Source: Rhodocollybia butyracea
Lineage: Eukaryota; Basidiomycota; Agaricomycetes; Agaricales; Omphalotaceae
Assembly (NCBI GenBank): GCA_015501585.1
Contig: JADNRY010000212.1
Coordinates: 41,200-105,199 of the forward strand
Direction of reading: 5' to 3'
DNA length: 64,000 bases
Each line of letters opens with the position of its first letter. Positions within the stretch are counted from its first letter, which is position 1. The position numbers were made by a program, and so were the translations under genes. Shown here piece after piece: positions 1-11,623 of the stretch. The notes under the pieces were generated by a model. It worked only from the letters and a program-made list of their open reading frames with translations, was not told the origin of the DNA and ran no database searches.

Positions 1-94
1 ATGTGAGTCATTTTTCTTTTTTTCTTGTTTTGTCTTCTCTTTCTCCCTGCAAATCCTGTTGATGAGACTGACTTCTTTCTTCCTTGTATTAGCT

Positions 95-3000
95 ATGCCT
101 CTTTGCCCTGCCGATTGCAGACACTGGTTCGCCACTGACCGCAGTCTCAACAGTCACATTACCCAGGCTCAGTCTTGCATCTGGTATCGTGCACACCAGA
201 AATCGGCAGCCATCGATAACTTTACAGCGCAACTAAATCAGGAGGACTTGGGCGAAGAATTCATGGCTAGGGCGATTGACAGACATGCCAGTGAACCTCC
301 GGAGATCAACAATGATGAGGCTGGAGAATTACTCCAACAATTTGAGGAAGAGCATGATGTGTTTCATTTTGTTCCAGTGGTTGAGGAACTTGCGCTTGGT
401 CAAGCTGGTCCTGGGCCTTCCACACAATCTCACAGGGACCGTCTAGCAGATTGTCAACTAGGGGCCAAAGTTTGGTCCTTTGATAATGAAGATCTTGTTA
501 TGTTTGATGTCGAGCACCTGACCGCCGGAGCACGCATTCAAATGGACGAGTTGCTTTATGAGTGGTGGCGTGCCTCTCATGATTTTTCCAATGACTCCCC
601 GATGGATGGTAGCACTGAACCTTCCAATATCTATGCCCCTTTTGCGTCAGAGATGGATTGGCGTATTGCAGACTGGGTGGTGAAGGATAATATCGGGCAT
701 AGTTCACTCAACAGGCTGCTTGGAATACCTGGTGTGAGTGTTTTCGACACCTCTACTTCAATATCTGACCATCTTTATCTAGGTCATTGAGAAACTCGGC
801 CTATCTTACACGAACATCGCTGGACTACACAAGTGTGTAGATTCAATATGCCCATGTGCTGGCGAGTGGAAGGTTTGCTGCTTGGCCTTCACTGATCAGC
901 CAGATGAAGAATTCATTCTTCATCATCGCGACATTGTTGAGGTGGTAAAAAGTCTCTGGGGAGATCCCTCGCTCGCAAAGCACTTGGTCTACCGCCCGAA
1001 GTCTGTTTTCCAGGACAAGGAGCATTCACGGCGGACTTATTCAGAAATGTGGACAGGCAAATGGTGGCAGTTCACCCAGGTACGCTTTCTCACATGTCAT
1101 TTTTTTTGCCTTTGCTCACTTGATTTAGGATAAGCTACGAAAGGCTCAACCATGGCTCCACTCATTATTGCCACTGATAAAACTCAGCTTACAGTATTCT
1201 CTGGCAGCAAGCAGGCCTATCCTGTATACCTCACTCTTGGAAACATACCCCGAGCTCTTCGACGCAAACCCTCGCAGCAAGCATGTGTTCTTCTTGCCTA
1301 TCTGCCGGCTGAAAAAGTTGAATAAGGCAGATCTCATTAGACATGAGGCCACCGGGCGATATCACCGTCTATTCCATGAAGCCATGCGACAAGTAATGGC
1401 CCCTCTCATAGCTGCTGGCAAGGATGGTGTTGAGATGGCTAGTGCAGATGGAGAGGTTCGACGGGTTCATCCTATTCTTGCAAGCTATGTCGCAGATTTT
1501 CCAGAACAGTGTTTAGTAACCTGCTGCAAGCATGGGACTTGTCCCAAGTGCCATCGGGCTTCTTCGAACGCACTTGGCGAAAAAGGCCCGTTTGAGCCAC
1601 AAACACAGTCCTGGACGCTAGGTGTGATGAGTGAAGCACGCTCCTCTACCACCTCTGCTGCTCAATACTTTGAATCATGCATGAATCAAGATGTCTCGGG
1701 ATACGTTTATCGTCCGTTTTGGGATGAACTTCCTCATACAGATATTCATCTCAGCATTACCCCAGACGTTCTCCACCAACTTGATCAAGGTGTCCTTAAG
1801 CATATCATTGGCTGGGCTCAAAAGGTCCTCACTGAAGAAGAACTCGACCGCCGCATTCGTTCTCTTCCCCCATCATATGGTGTCTGCCATTTCAAAAATG
1901 GCATTTCTGCCCTATCCCAAATCAGTGGCTCTGAACGCAAAAACATGGCAAAAATCCTTCTTGGGTGTCTCATTGGTTCTGACATGCCCAAGCCTGCTAT
2001 CACTGCTGTTCGTGCTATTCTGGACCTCATATATCTCGCTCAATACTCACTCCATGATGATGAGACTTTATCATACATGGAGGATGCACTTCGCACTTGG
2101 CATAAGCATAAGAACTGTTTCATTGTGTTGGACATTCATGAACATTTCAATATTCCCAAATTCCATTCCCTTTTACATTATATCCAGTCCATTTGATTCT
2201 TTGGCGCCACAGACAACTATAACACCAAGATGTTCGAACATTTACACATTGATTTTGCAAAAAAAGGATGGAGAGCATCCAATAAATGTGATGAATTTCC
2301 TCAGATGACACGATGGCTTTCACGCCAGGAAAATGTTCAATCCTTTAATCGTGAGCTGTCCTGGATTTTGGAGCAACAATCTTTGGCAGTTGCATCTTCT
2401 TCCGTCACTTTGAATCCCATCAGTCTCCATCCTCTTCTATTCTTCTTCCCAAGGTTCCGACCGCTCCCAACAAGTCCCTTCAAATCATCGAAAAAACTCA
2501 CCGCGTTCCGCTATTTTCCCAACACCTGAAAGCATATCTTGAAATGCTCAAGGTACAGGCCACACCTTCCAAAGTTCCACTGTTCGAGATGCACTTGAGA
2601 AGCAGTTACCGTTTCAACACTTGGATGTACTTTATTCGTTCAAATTTTCACCAGAGAAATTAGAAGAGGGAATTGATATGAAAGATGTTGTTAAGGCCTC
2701 GCCACTGAATGGTGGAAGGTTTGACACTGTTGTTGTGTTGACTAGTGAGGAGGCTGAGAGCACTGGTCTTTCTGGTTCACAACATTTCTATCTCTTCTGT
2801 GGATTTTACACTAATGTTTATTTGTAGGTACATGTATAGGTCGGGTGAAGGTTATCTTCCGTTTACCCACAGAAGTGTCCCTTATTGATTCTAATAAAAT
2901 GAAAGCTCCCCCGATCTGGCCACAAACAACTCTTGCCTTTATAGAGTGGTTTACAGCTCCATCATTATCAGACAGTGCCCGGGGTAGTCACAACATGGCA

Positions 3001-3216
3001 TCTGTTCAGAAATCTCCTAGAAGGACAACTGATAATTCACTCCCTTGGTCTATTATACCGCTAGCTAATATTCGCCAGTCTTGTATGCTTGTTCCAGATT
3101 TTCGTAAGGTTCCCAATGTTTCATCGTTACTTTTGTCTCAAGTTTTGGATTCGGTTGATCATTTTTTAATTAATAATTGGTTATCAGTTTACACTTATAA
3201 AACTATATACAAGTAG
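95..3216 (+). pseudogene. Plavaka-family DNA transposase, decayed
   Basis: The N-terminus has a C2H2-like zinc-binding start (MPLCPADC...H...C, ATG at 95 in the same frame as an upstream ATG at 59). Next come the blocks typical of Plavaka transposases: an ADGEVRRVHPILASYVADFP block, a CCKHGTCPKCH cysteine cluster, TPDVLHQLDQG, FGATDNYNT followed by LHIDFAK, and a C-terminal NNW-Y tail ending at 3214-3216. Introns are visible near 730-783, 1080-1129 and 2780-2827. The copy is dead or badly read: a one-base slip near 1136, another near 1320, an in-frame TGA at 2194-2196 (from CGA) where relatives continue, and a frame change between about 2400 and 2450. The left end of the element lies outside the window. 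The family call is firm from motif order; activity is very unlikely. Confidence 0.85.
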
Positions 3217-3692
3217 TTCATTATATCTCCTCGGTGTTTTGTTAATACTAGTGTTGGACTTTTGCAGTTAAAGTTGATGTAGTTCACGATCATTGAAGTC
3301 AGTTGTGTGTGTCACTGAGTGAAGGGTTTTCACAAATAACTTGAGTTCACTCAGTAGTTTACGGGGATGCTTGAGTTTACATCTAGGACTAACAATTACT
3401 TAGGTGAGCCAAAGGGTATCTGGAGTAGACCCAGCTCATCAATACCAGGTATGACTGACTTGAGTGCACTGAAGTCATCAAATGATGAACCCAAGCACAC
3501 CCAAGGCTAGGCATGGCTGAGCCCTGCTCTTGGATCAACCTGAGCTGACTTGAGATGGCTTGGGAGGCTTGGGAGGCTCAAGTATAGGCTTTGAAGCCTC
3601 CTAAACCTGAGTGCACTTTAAACCCACTTGAGCCTGAAGTGCTTTTCCTGATGTATCCAGACTAATACTTATATTTGAGCCCCCAGAACCAT

Positions 3693-3727
3693 CACCCTCA
3701 GTTGTTCTTACACTACAACTGAGGGTG
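3693..3727. repeat. Perfect 13-bp hairpin
   Basis: The arms CACCCTCAGTTGT (3693-3705) and ACAACTGAGGGTG (3715-3727) are exact reverse complements around a 9-base loop. A shorter version with the same loop and a 7-bp stem lies at 3805-3827. Repeated GCTATCGTTCTACAG words (about 3775 and 3830) flank the second copy. It could be a subterminal repeat of the adjacent transposon; that is inference. Confidence 0.7.
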
Positions 3728-3804
3728 AGCTTTACTTACATCTTCTTTCATCACTCTTACTAATATAGTACTGTAGCTATCGTTCTACAGGTATATATCA
3801 AATA

Positions 3805-3827
3805 CAGTTGTTCTTACACTACAACTG
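3805..3827. repeat. Second copy of the hairpin (7-bp stem)
   Basis: CAGTTGT and ACAACTG arms surround the same TCTTACACT loop as the hairpin at 3693-3727. The outer part of the stem is lost. Confidence 0.65.
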
Positions 3828-4539
3828 AGGCTATCGTTCTACAGGGGACACATGGAGTATAGGGCAGGAGGGCGGGGGATGTCAACGGGACTTGTTCGGA
3901 CTTGGTTTGACCCCCACTCCTGTCCTGTATCATCGTGCTATGCAATTATTTGAAAATGAGGCATTCATCCCAACAACTGATGTAACCATGTTCTGGGACC
4001 AGAGAAGTACCCTGGATACCGGTATTTTGATGCCATTGAATGCCTATGCACTGCTTTCGTTCGTTCTAGTGCTTCAGTGTCTCTGGTACATTTTATTTCC
4101 TGCCCCAGATTGCCCCTTTGCTTATTCTAATTTTTATACCCTTAGTAAGGTATTATCATTCTAAACAAGCATTTCCTATGGAAGGGAAAACTTGGAATCG
4201 AGTGCTAACTAGTGGAACGATGTAAGAATTGTCCAAACGGTCCGCAACATCGAAGATTTCATAGAAAACGGCCTCCTGGTGAGGTAGTTTCAAGTAAACC
4301 AATTATATCAAATTCAGAGTATGGGCCAAAATGGCCAATGGTTTGAGATCAATGTTTGGCCGTCGTGTGCGTGAAGCGGTGGCAATACAGGCGTTGTACA
4401 AGCGTGTCCTGTTCCGGTTATATGGCTGAGTTGGATATTGCACCAAAACTCTAACATGTCCGATTTGGGTTTCAGTGAACACAGCACTGGGAGAAGGTCT
4501 CCAAGTGTTGTGAATACTATGTATCATGCAAGGACTATC

Positions 4540-4889
4540 CAGTAGTGGGCTTTAAGTCTAGTTTTAGACTCAAAAAGTCTCGGGGCGTATCAGCGGGGTG
4601 CGTGCATAGTGCGTGCGACGGTGCGTGCAAGTGGTGCCAGGTGCGTGCCGGTGCGTGCAAGTGATGCGTGACGCATATAATGATTGTGTATCCAAGACTC
4701 GATATTACTACTAATTAGGTAGAATTTGTGTAGAATTACCTCTTTGGGCCAATTGGCCAAAAGTTCATTAATATGACATTGATAATGTTAGTATATATTA
4801 CAAAAAATACATATTTCGGGCTGAAAAAATTATGAAGGTGCACGCACCACGCACCAGCTGCACGGCAAAATCACCTAGCCCCACTACAG
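4540..4889. mobile_element. MITE-like element with GTGCGTG-rich ends
   Basis: The ends CAGTAGTGGGCT (4540-4551) and AGCCCCACTACAG (4877-4889) are near-perfect inverted repeats. Just inside, GTGCGTGC words cluster on the left (4599-4675) and their complement (GCACGCACCACGCACC) on the right (4838-4855). No coding capacity is seen in about 350 bp. The target-site duplication is unclear, so superfamily is not assigned. Confidence 0.45.
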
Positions 4890-6364
4890 CGCACTTACTT
4901 GATGTGTGTGTGTTTTTTGCGGTATTCCAACGAGTACACAAGGTGATCATCAGAGTGAGGATGTTGGGATGGGATAGAGCAGCGAGATTATGTCGTTGGG
5001 TGGTAGAATAGAGTGACGGACTGAGTCAAGAAAAGGTTCATTGTGGCGGAGAGAAACATGATTATTGGATGCGAAAAGAAGGTGCATAGTGATTAAGTGC
5101 TATTCCGTTACATTGAGCTGAGGACTCAGCAAACAACGGCTAGTGGCTGAAGCGGCGCTATTCCTTGGACCATACAAGTGAAAATACAAGTAGATGATCT
5201 CAACAGGAGTGCCGCGGCTGGACGTGTAGTGCGCCGGGAGATACATGTGAAAACAACAGTGAGGAAGGAGTGAGAGTGAAAGCACAAAATGGTGACGTTG
5301 GGACGCACCAATGCTGGAAAAGCAGTAGCGAAAATGACGTCGTCTGTGTGCGTATGAGCACTAACAGATTTAGGCAAGATTGACAACCGTCTACGCAGCT
5401 GGCGGTTGACCAGCTTAGAGTTATGCGTTACGCTGGGAAAAGCACGAGGCAATAAGAAGATTGGGACAAAGGGCAGAGGAACTTGGTTGTGCTTGTGAGT
5501 TTGAGTCGAGGAGACACTGTTAAGCATTCTTCAGTTCTTCCCGGACGATGATTCTTTGATGATTCTGCAACGTCACCAGTCAATGGAAAATAGGCTACTC
5601 AACATCTGATTCTGAAACGCACTGCTTTGTCCATACCACTGCCCAGTTCTATCGAGGAGAAGGAAAGGACCTGAAGGCCTGATATCTAGCCCCGTACTAG
5701 TAAATCTGCTGGTGCTCAAAAGTGTGTTGTATATTATCTTATCGGCGTCCCGTTCCCGTCCCGGTCTTATCTTCGGTTCCCCGATTTGGTTTAGTTCTTG
5801 GAAGCTTCGCGTCTTTTCCTTATTTATTTCGTTGACTTCATCCGAGTCCAAAAGATTCTTTATCCTTCGATTCTTGCTGAGAAATAATTCGATATTGCAT
5901 CATCTATTTACCTGGTGAATTTTCTACGATATTCTATGTACAAACTTCGCTAGTATAAGTAGAATAGAATTCCGACGAATCAGATCAGAATTCTCTCCGC
6001 TATCTGACAGCTAGACCGATATCAGCCCGACTTGGATAAGCGGATACTTCAAGTGAGCGGGGCCACGGGCGTAAAACCTCGCACGTGGAATAAGCGCTTC
6101 AATCTTCACTTTTGCAAAGAGCTGTATACAGTCAATATTTACTTAATTTCTAATTTAGCGATGCAGCCATGGTAAAGTCAAGAACATATCTCCTACTCTA
6201 TTACCATTGCCATGCAGCACATCACAAATCGCGCTTGTACGGTATGACCGCGCACTGCCCTCAACAAATTATAACTACACTCACCCATGCTGAGTCAATC
6301 TGGAGAAGCCAAAGATCTGCCCCCCTCAGTCGACATGGCCTAATCCAAGCTTATCTTTTGAGCC
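4890..6364. other. Intergenic; no supported gene
   Basis: A short stretch near 5026-5070 resembles a sequence that recurs between the hydrophobin genes (about 15980 and 21486: GGTTCATTGTG then GAGA and CACGATTA-like words), so a diverged piece of the array module extends here. Open frames on the minus strand at 5100-5851 show no motif or plausible splicing and are not called. Confidence 0.4.
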
Positions 6365-7256
6365 CTATCTGGCGTCTGCATTTTTCGGATTGGCTTTCAA
6401 CTCGCCGACCTCCAAGTCAGTAGACCCGGGTGGTTCAAAAACTTTATCCCCTTCTATATTAATGGTCATCCGAGGAGCCAGGAAGCCAGGCACATTATAT
6501 CGCGCGCTCTGCAATGTGCGATGAGAGGTCAGAATCAAAGGTCTACGACCATCTAAACACATACCAGCTGAGACCACCCTAGTAACAATATTCTGTTAGT
6601 CGTGTATTCACCCCAAAACACCACAACACAACGACATAATGTACAAGCATTCCCGCTTACGGCGTATGGAAGCGCAGCTATCCATCGCTTCATTTTGCTG
6701 CTCAACGTAGGATCATTGAGAGCCTGTTTGGTTATTTCCCTGAACTGCTTTGAGCTCCGAAGAATAATATCGGATGCTTCTCCTCTTCCGTTGATATCAG
6801 GCCATACCTCCGTATCATGCTTACGCCATTTTGGCCTTCATAATTTGTCCCCAGGGAGGGAGACAATATCTATAATAGTAAAGATTTCCTATGAGCCAAC
6901 TTGGAGGTTGCCAAACTCTTAGCAAAGGTTACGTACCGTTGACTACGAAGTTGATAACTATATCTGGTATGGGGAGTCTTGGGGGAGTCAGTAATGCTTT
7001 TTTAATTCCAAATCGTAAACTCTATTCCCGAGTCGAAAGTTGTTCCTCACCTGCTGCAGTATTTTGGGTCTCCCTAAGGGCCAGACGTGCAAGCTCCTCA
7101 CCGATAATGCGGAACCCCAGCACATAACGCGTTATGGACAAGGCCCAGTTCAGATGGGAAGGCACAGACACAGTGAAGAGTTCTTGGTTTACTGGAGTCA
7201 GGCGAATGATAACTGAAATGACTGACCGCTGCAGAGTTGTGGCCTCGACCTCGGCC
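6365..7256 (-). pseudogene. Unrecognised multi-exon gene, broken
   Basis: Four coding-looking blocks line up on the minus strand: about 7256-7051, a small exon ending near 6930, 6869-6661 and 6578-6365. Plausible GT/AG borders lie between them. The longest reads with segments such as SSKQFREITKQALNDP and ends in NVPGFLAPRMTINIEGD at the stop. Block 3 has an in-frame TGA at 6838-6840 (again CGA to TGA), and the last junction needs a one-base correction. No start codon is visible upstream, so it is also 5' truncated or the start was missed. The product is not recognised; no domain is named. Confidence 0.35.
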
Positions 7257-7489
7257 CTATTAGTAAATTCAACTCTGGTATCTTCGCTTTTCCCTATACT
7301 CTAATAAAGCACATATGGACAAAACGAAAGTACTTATTCGTCAATTATTGAAACGCAAATACAAACGCAAATTAACAAACAGACACTTATACTATTTATA
7401 TCCATCAGCGACCTCCAAACTAATGATGTAAGGTATATACGAGCATGTATGAAGCTAATGTTTTCGACGATAGTAGCAAAGGTGGAACA

Positions 7490-8328
7490 CTAGGCGTCAC
7501 CCGCACCAAGAGTCGCAGCAACACATTTTACGCCGCCGGCAGCAGCTACCAAAATGTCAATAAATCATGCGTTCCTAGAAACCAAAATAAACATTTTATC
7601 TCACCATCATATGGACAACAGAAAGCTTTTCTTGCATCAGTGCTATACAAACAGTGATGAATCTCACGCATGACAAGTACAACCACATGCAAAGGCTTAC
7701 CAGATTCGCGAAATCTTTGGAAGATCCGTCGCGGGAACAAGTTGACAAGCACCGTTAATCGGATCACTAAACGGGTTCTCAGCTTTTTTGTCGCAGCAGA
7801 AGCCAATGACAGAAGTGGGAGAACAGATAGCGCCAGCGGAAGGAGTAGCAACCTGGCGAGGAACCGGAGGAAGGCTAAGGCCTCCCGGAACAGAGGGGGT
7901 GTGAATGGGCAAGCTCGGAGCCGACACAGTGGGAATAGGACTTGAAGGTGCAGTTCGGCGAACAGCCGGAAGCGACACGATCTCACCGAGAGCACCCGAG
8001 TCGAGAAGATCTGCGAGAGCATCACCAGCAACGATCGGGGATAGGGGAGCTGAGGCCGTCGGGGGATCTGCTCGGCGAAGGACATCCCGAGAGTACCAAG
8101 ATCACTTAGAAGACCCTCGAGTGGATCACCAAGAGGGTCACCGGAGGGACCCAAAGGTGGAGCGGCTTGGCGAGGGAGAATCGAGGGAACAGGGGGAAGA
8201 GGAATAGGAAGGGGAATCAGGGGAGCCGGAGGAGCTGGGGCGCCGCCAACTGGACCGCGGGAAGGAGCCGGGATAGCAGCTGTGAAAGTAACGAGAGTGG
8301 CAGCAACAAAAGCAAGTTGAAAATGCAT
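7490..8328 (-). pseudogene. H1: hydrophobin-like secreted protein, one-base frameshift
   Basis: It starts MHFQLAFVAATLV...AIPAP, a clear signal peptide, followed by a Pro/Gly/Leu-rich region with LPRQA and VLRRADPP dibasic points. The C-terminal domain reads C-x8-CC-x15-C-x14-C-x7-CC-x10-C. Intron 1 splits the codon of the fifth Cys (TG|C); the last exon ends KCVAATLGAGDA at the stop, 7490-7492. The signal-peptide frame and the cysteine-domain frame differ by one base. They join if the CCC at about 8086-8088 (plus strand) had one more C. Either the gene is frameshifted or this is a homopolymer reading error. Hydrophobins are secreted amphipathic proteins that coat fungal surfaces; the role here is inferred from cysteine order and signal peptide only. 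Confidence 0.7.
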
Positions 8329-8407
8329 AACGAGTGTGGGGTAAAGAGTACTTGAATGACCGAGGTTGGTTTTCGAGTGCAGAAATAGAGGAGATTTCGG
8401 ACCAGCT

Positions 8408-8413
8408 TTTATA
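8408..8413 (-). promoter_or_regulatory. TATA box of H1
   Basis: TATAAA on the minus strand, about 80 bp before the ATG, inside the conserved context (GG)TATAAAAGCTGG shared by the hydrophobin family. Confidence 0.65.
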
Positions 8414-8670
8414 CCTTTTCGCGGCCCCTCATGTCAGTGGGCTGTTCGGTTGCGTTTGAACCCCAGTGTATGTGGCAGGGCGACTGTGTCTACGAGAGCA
8501 GTACGAAAAATACAAGAAATACGGGATTTACTGGCTGGCAAGTATATTCATCTCGTTATTTTACTCCAATTGAGATTACGCCACTCAGCGTGTGTTGAGA
8601 AGCCACCAATTGAGCCTTCATTAATTCAAGCTACTGTATGGGCTGGGTGAGATTAAACAGTAGCTTAACT

Positions 8671-8700
8671 CCACTGTTGAGCGGCTTTAGAGCGAAAAAT
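8671..8700. promoter_or_regulatory. Conserved upstream box of H1
   Basis: CCACTGTTGAGCGGCTTTAG then AGCGAAA. The same box stands about 280-490 bp before the ATG of H3, H5, H6, H7, H8, H9 and H10. Candidate transcription-factor site; inference from conservation. Confidence 0.5.
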
Positions 8701-9056
8701 CAACGAGATGCCAACATCGAAGACAGGCGGTCTCTCAAGCTTGTTACACAACTCGGATCGGGTGAATTATGCATGCCAAAATACTTGACATCAAATGAAT
8801 ATTAAAATTACCTTTACTTGAACGAGTGGCAATACATGACAGGAAAGCTTATTTTCGCCGCAAAGCATGCGAGGAAAGGAGTTTTGCAACCTTTTTGGGT
8901 TCGAAAAAATCGATCTCTGTACATATATGCAACCTCCTCAGCATGAGGTAGACCTTAGTAGGATTGCCCACGAAGAGGTATTCCTCAAGAGAGGCTCGAC
9001 TAGACCTGACATATTGGGAACGTTCTAAAGCAACTATACACAGCCCACCAAACACG

Positions 9057-9386
9057 AGTCACCACATGTGAATGTAGTCATATTTTTGGTGGGGTCAGGA
9101 GTCACCTTTTGTATCATACAGGTAACGTCCAAAAAGCCTCAAAAAGTGCATATCTGAGCCTTGAATCTAGGCTATATTTTGCGCGATAAACTTCATCTCC
9201 TCACCTTCTCTGGAAGCAACATCTGCCATTCTTTCCGACGTGTGCACGATTGCAATGGTAAGTACAAAGTAGTCGTGTAAACATGAATAAAGCTCGTTTT
9301 ACTGATATGTCCGATCACCATAGGGCTTTTACCCAACACTGGTGACAATAGTCGTCTATTTCATGTTGTATCGCGCTGTAAATTGA
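9057..9386 (+). pseudogene. Truncated copy of the 7TM gene tail
   Basis: It matches 12626-12955 (the last exons of the neighbouring seven-transmembrane-type gene) almost base for base in long blocks, including the ACCACATGTGAATGT start, the intron before GG(G/A)(C/T)TTTTA(C/T)CCAAC and the final TGA at 9384-9386. No upstream exons are present, so it is a 3' fragment left by duplication. Confidence 0.65.
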
Positions 9387-11623
9387 TGTGTCGAGTTGAG
9401 TACTTGGGCGAGGGAGCAAAAATACTATCGGGAGGAGCGGTCATATCGATATCAGGATATCCTTCTCATGTGGGATTTTACACAAGGAAGGGTAATTCGC
9501 GCTTACGCTCGATAGGCAAATGATCCTCCTAGGCGAAAGCGACGTCGTAAGCCAGTCCTTACCGCATAGCCTATTTAGGCAATATTGTCGTACATCCTTC
9601 TTACCGACCCCCAGATCGCCTGAGAACAGTATTGGCAGTGTTACATAGGCAATTAGCTTGACTGATTGATGGGCCGCTGAAGAAAGCTCTGAAGCAACTC
9701 TGAAGCAAGTATTCGGCACATAAATGCATAAACACCAGCGAGAAGAAGAGGGGAAAAGTCTAGAAGAGTCCGATACTCACCGGTACCGTTGGGGCGATCA
9801 AGTACATCCTGGTCAAGTTTCGTCGATTTTTACCAGATTCTTCTACCTGAATGTGGGGAAGCTGTGGGGAAGGCTGAGGAAGCGCTGAAGATCTAGAGCG
9901 CTTTGTAATCCAGGTCAAGTCACGGGTCTGTTTTTCGGTTTTCCTCTTAGATTTCCGGTTCTCTTTGTATCTTCCTCTGGCAAGTTTCCAGGTCAAAACG
10001 ACTCGTCAAGAAAACTGTTCTTCGTTCTCCAGCTCTTGTCTAGCCATACATAGTGGCATCACCGGTCTTGTGGATTTCAGAACGATGACGCTCGTTCAAC
10101 CTATTGGGTCTTGTCGCTTCCGAGAACACCAGCGGATATCGGTCAGTCATCGATGAACCCATTATTGAAGCTGCTTGGATGGTGGAGCCCAGAGAATTTG
10201 AGAGAAAACTCGAATTCAGACCCGTTTTCGGGATCACCAGATCGTCATAACAGAGAACAGATCAATGGGCTGCTCGCATCCGCTGCATGTAATACGCTGG
10301 TTTGAATATTTCTTTCGGGAATATACAAATTCGAGTATTAGGTGCTGTAGATGGAAGAGCTTTCCACTTGGAGGAAATACTTGCCATAGGCTATTTCTGT
10401 AGGATGAAATTAGAGGTGCGTGAGCAATGGTTGACATTATAGAGTCTCCGGTGACCAGAACGTCTTAAAGCTCGAATAATCCTACGGCTATGTATGGTGC
10501 AAGTGGGAATGGAAGCGCTAGCAAAGGTGGTGACGACGACGGCAAATACGATCTAATGGGGGCAAACGACGAGCTATGGAAGAACAACAACCAAATCATT
10601 CAGAAACTCCGTCGAGTATTCCTGATAATCAATCAGAGGGCCGACAAAACCACACTTGGACCGTGGCGAAAGCAGGCTCGGCTTCGACATTAATGCTGAT
10701 ACAAACTCTAATCCGAGTCTCAGTAACGGGCCTTCGTCATGATCCGTATCATACCATCCACTTGTTCAAACTACCTTCGTACATGTTGCTGGGTCCATCG
10801 TGTTTCGGCAACGGCGCTGTAATCATCAGTGGGCTGCTCAGTGTGCTCGGTGCCAACTGCGCCTTCAGACTGGAACGATACCACGTACACGTCTAATTCA
10901 TTGATCTCCAGTTCACGGCATGTTATTATGCAAGTCAGTGTTGACTACGCAAGTCGCCACACGTACGTACGTTCAATGATTGTACGCTTCTAGTTGACCG
11001 AGTCAGGTTCTGACTTTTGTTCCCGTATAGACGTCACTGGCAACAATGAGGACTCGACAAGTCAGGGCCGCAGTTAGTCTGTTGAGTCGGAAAAAGTGTG
11101 AGAGTGCGTAGTGCAGACCATCGTTCTCATGTTTTCGTAGGCCTCGAAATTTAGGCAGTGAGGGACTAGAACTTCAAAACGAGTATGGTTCAAGTATGCT
11201 TTCAGTTTCATTCATATTCCGTTGATTTCTCAGCTGTTTCTGTTCATAACAGGCTAGGCTGACAGACTGGCTGCGCGATGTCATATGCGGAATGCCGTAT
11301 TTGCACTCCTCCGAGTCAAACATTCAAATCTGTGGTACAAAAGCAAATCGTCTATTCTCTTTCTCCGACTTTTGGGTTCTGGACTTTAGGCTTAGTTTCG
11401 TAGGTAGGAATAGCAGCATGCGTTCTCTTGCAGTAACCCTTTTACAAAGCAAAAACCCTTGCTGTTCGGTCTCTCAACCATGGCATTTTGACCAGTCTAA
11501 GTATAACAGTCAATCAAGAATCCGCAGTGACGCATGATATTTTTTGATATGAACTTCGATAACGTATAAAGTACTCTCGTGAAAGATGCTCGATCATCCA
11601 GGTCTCTAAACTTCGAGAGAACT
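9387..11623. other. Intergenic: diverged array module and duplicated block
   Basis: 9740-10450 is a diverged copy of the module that recurs between the hydrophobin genes (GGGCCAAGTCACGGG-like words, then GTAATACGCTGGTTTGAATA at about 10290). 10735-11180 is a block repeated at 13170-13560 (shared CTGCTCAGTG(T/C)GCTCGGTG). No gene is supported here. Confidence 0.5.

Larger units (their letters stand above)
3217..4539. other. Intergenic, no gene recognised
   Basis: This follows the transposase and may include its 3' end. It holds short G/T- and GAGT/ACTT-rich imperfect repeats (3300-3660) and two related hairpins listed separately. A 90-codon open frame at 3892-4164 has no recognisable motif and is not called. 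Confidence 0.5.

Noticed and set aside
3892..4164. 90-codon plus-strand frame with hydrophobic end
   Set aside because: No homologous features, no splice context, and it lies in repeat-rich sequence beside a dead transposon.
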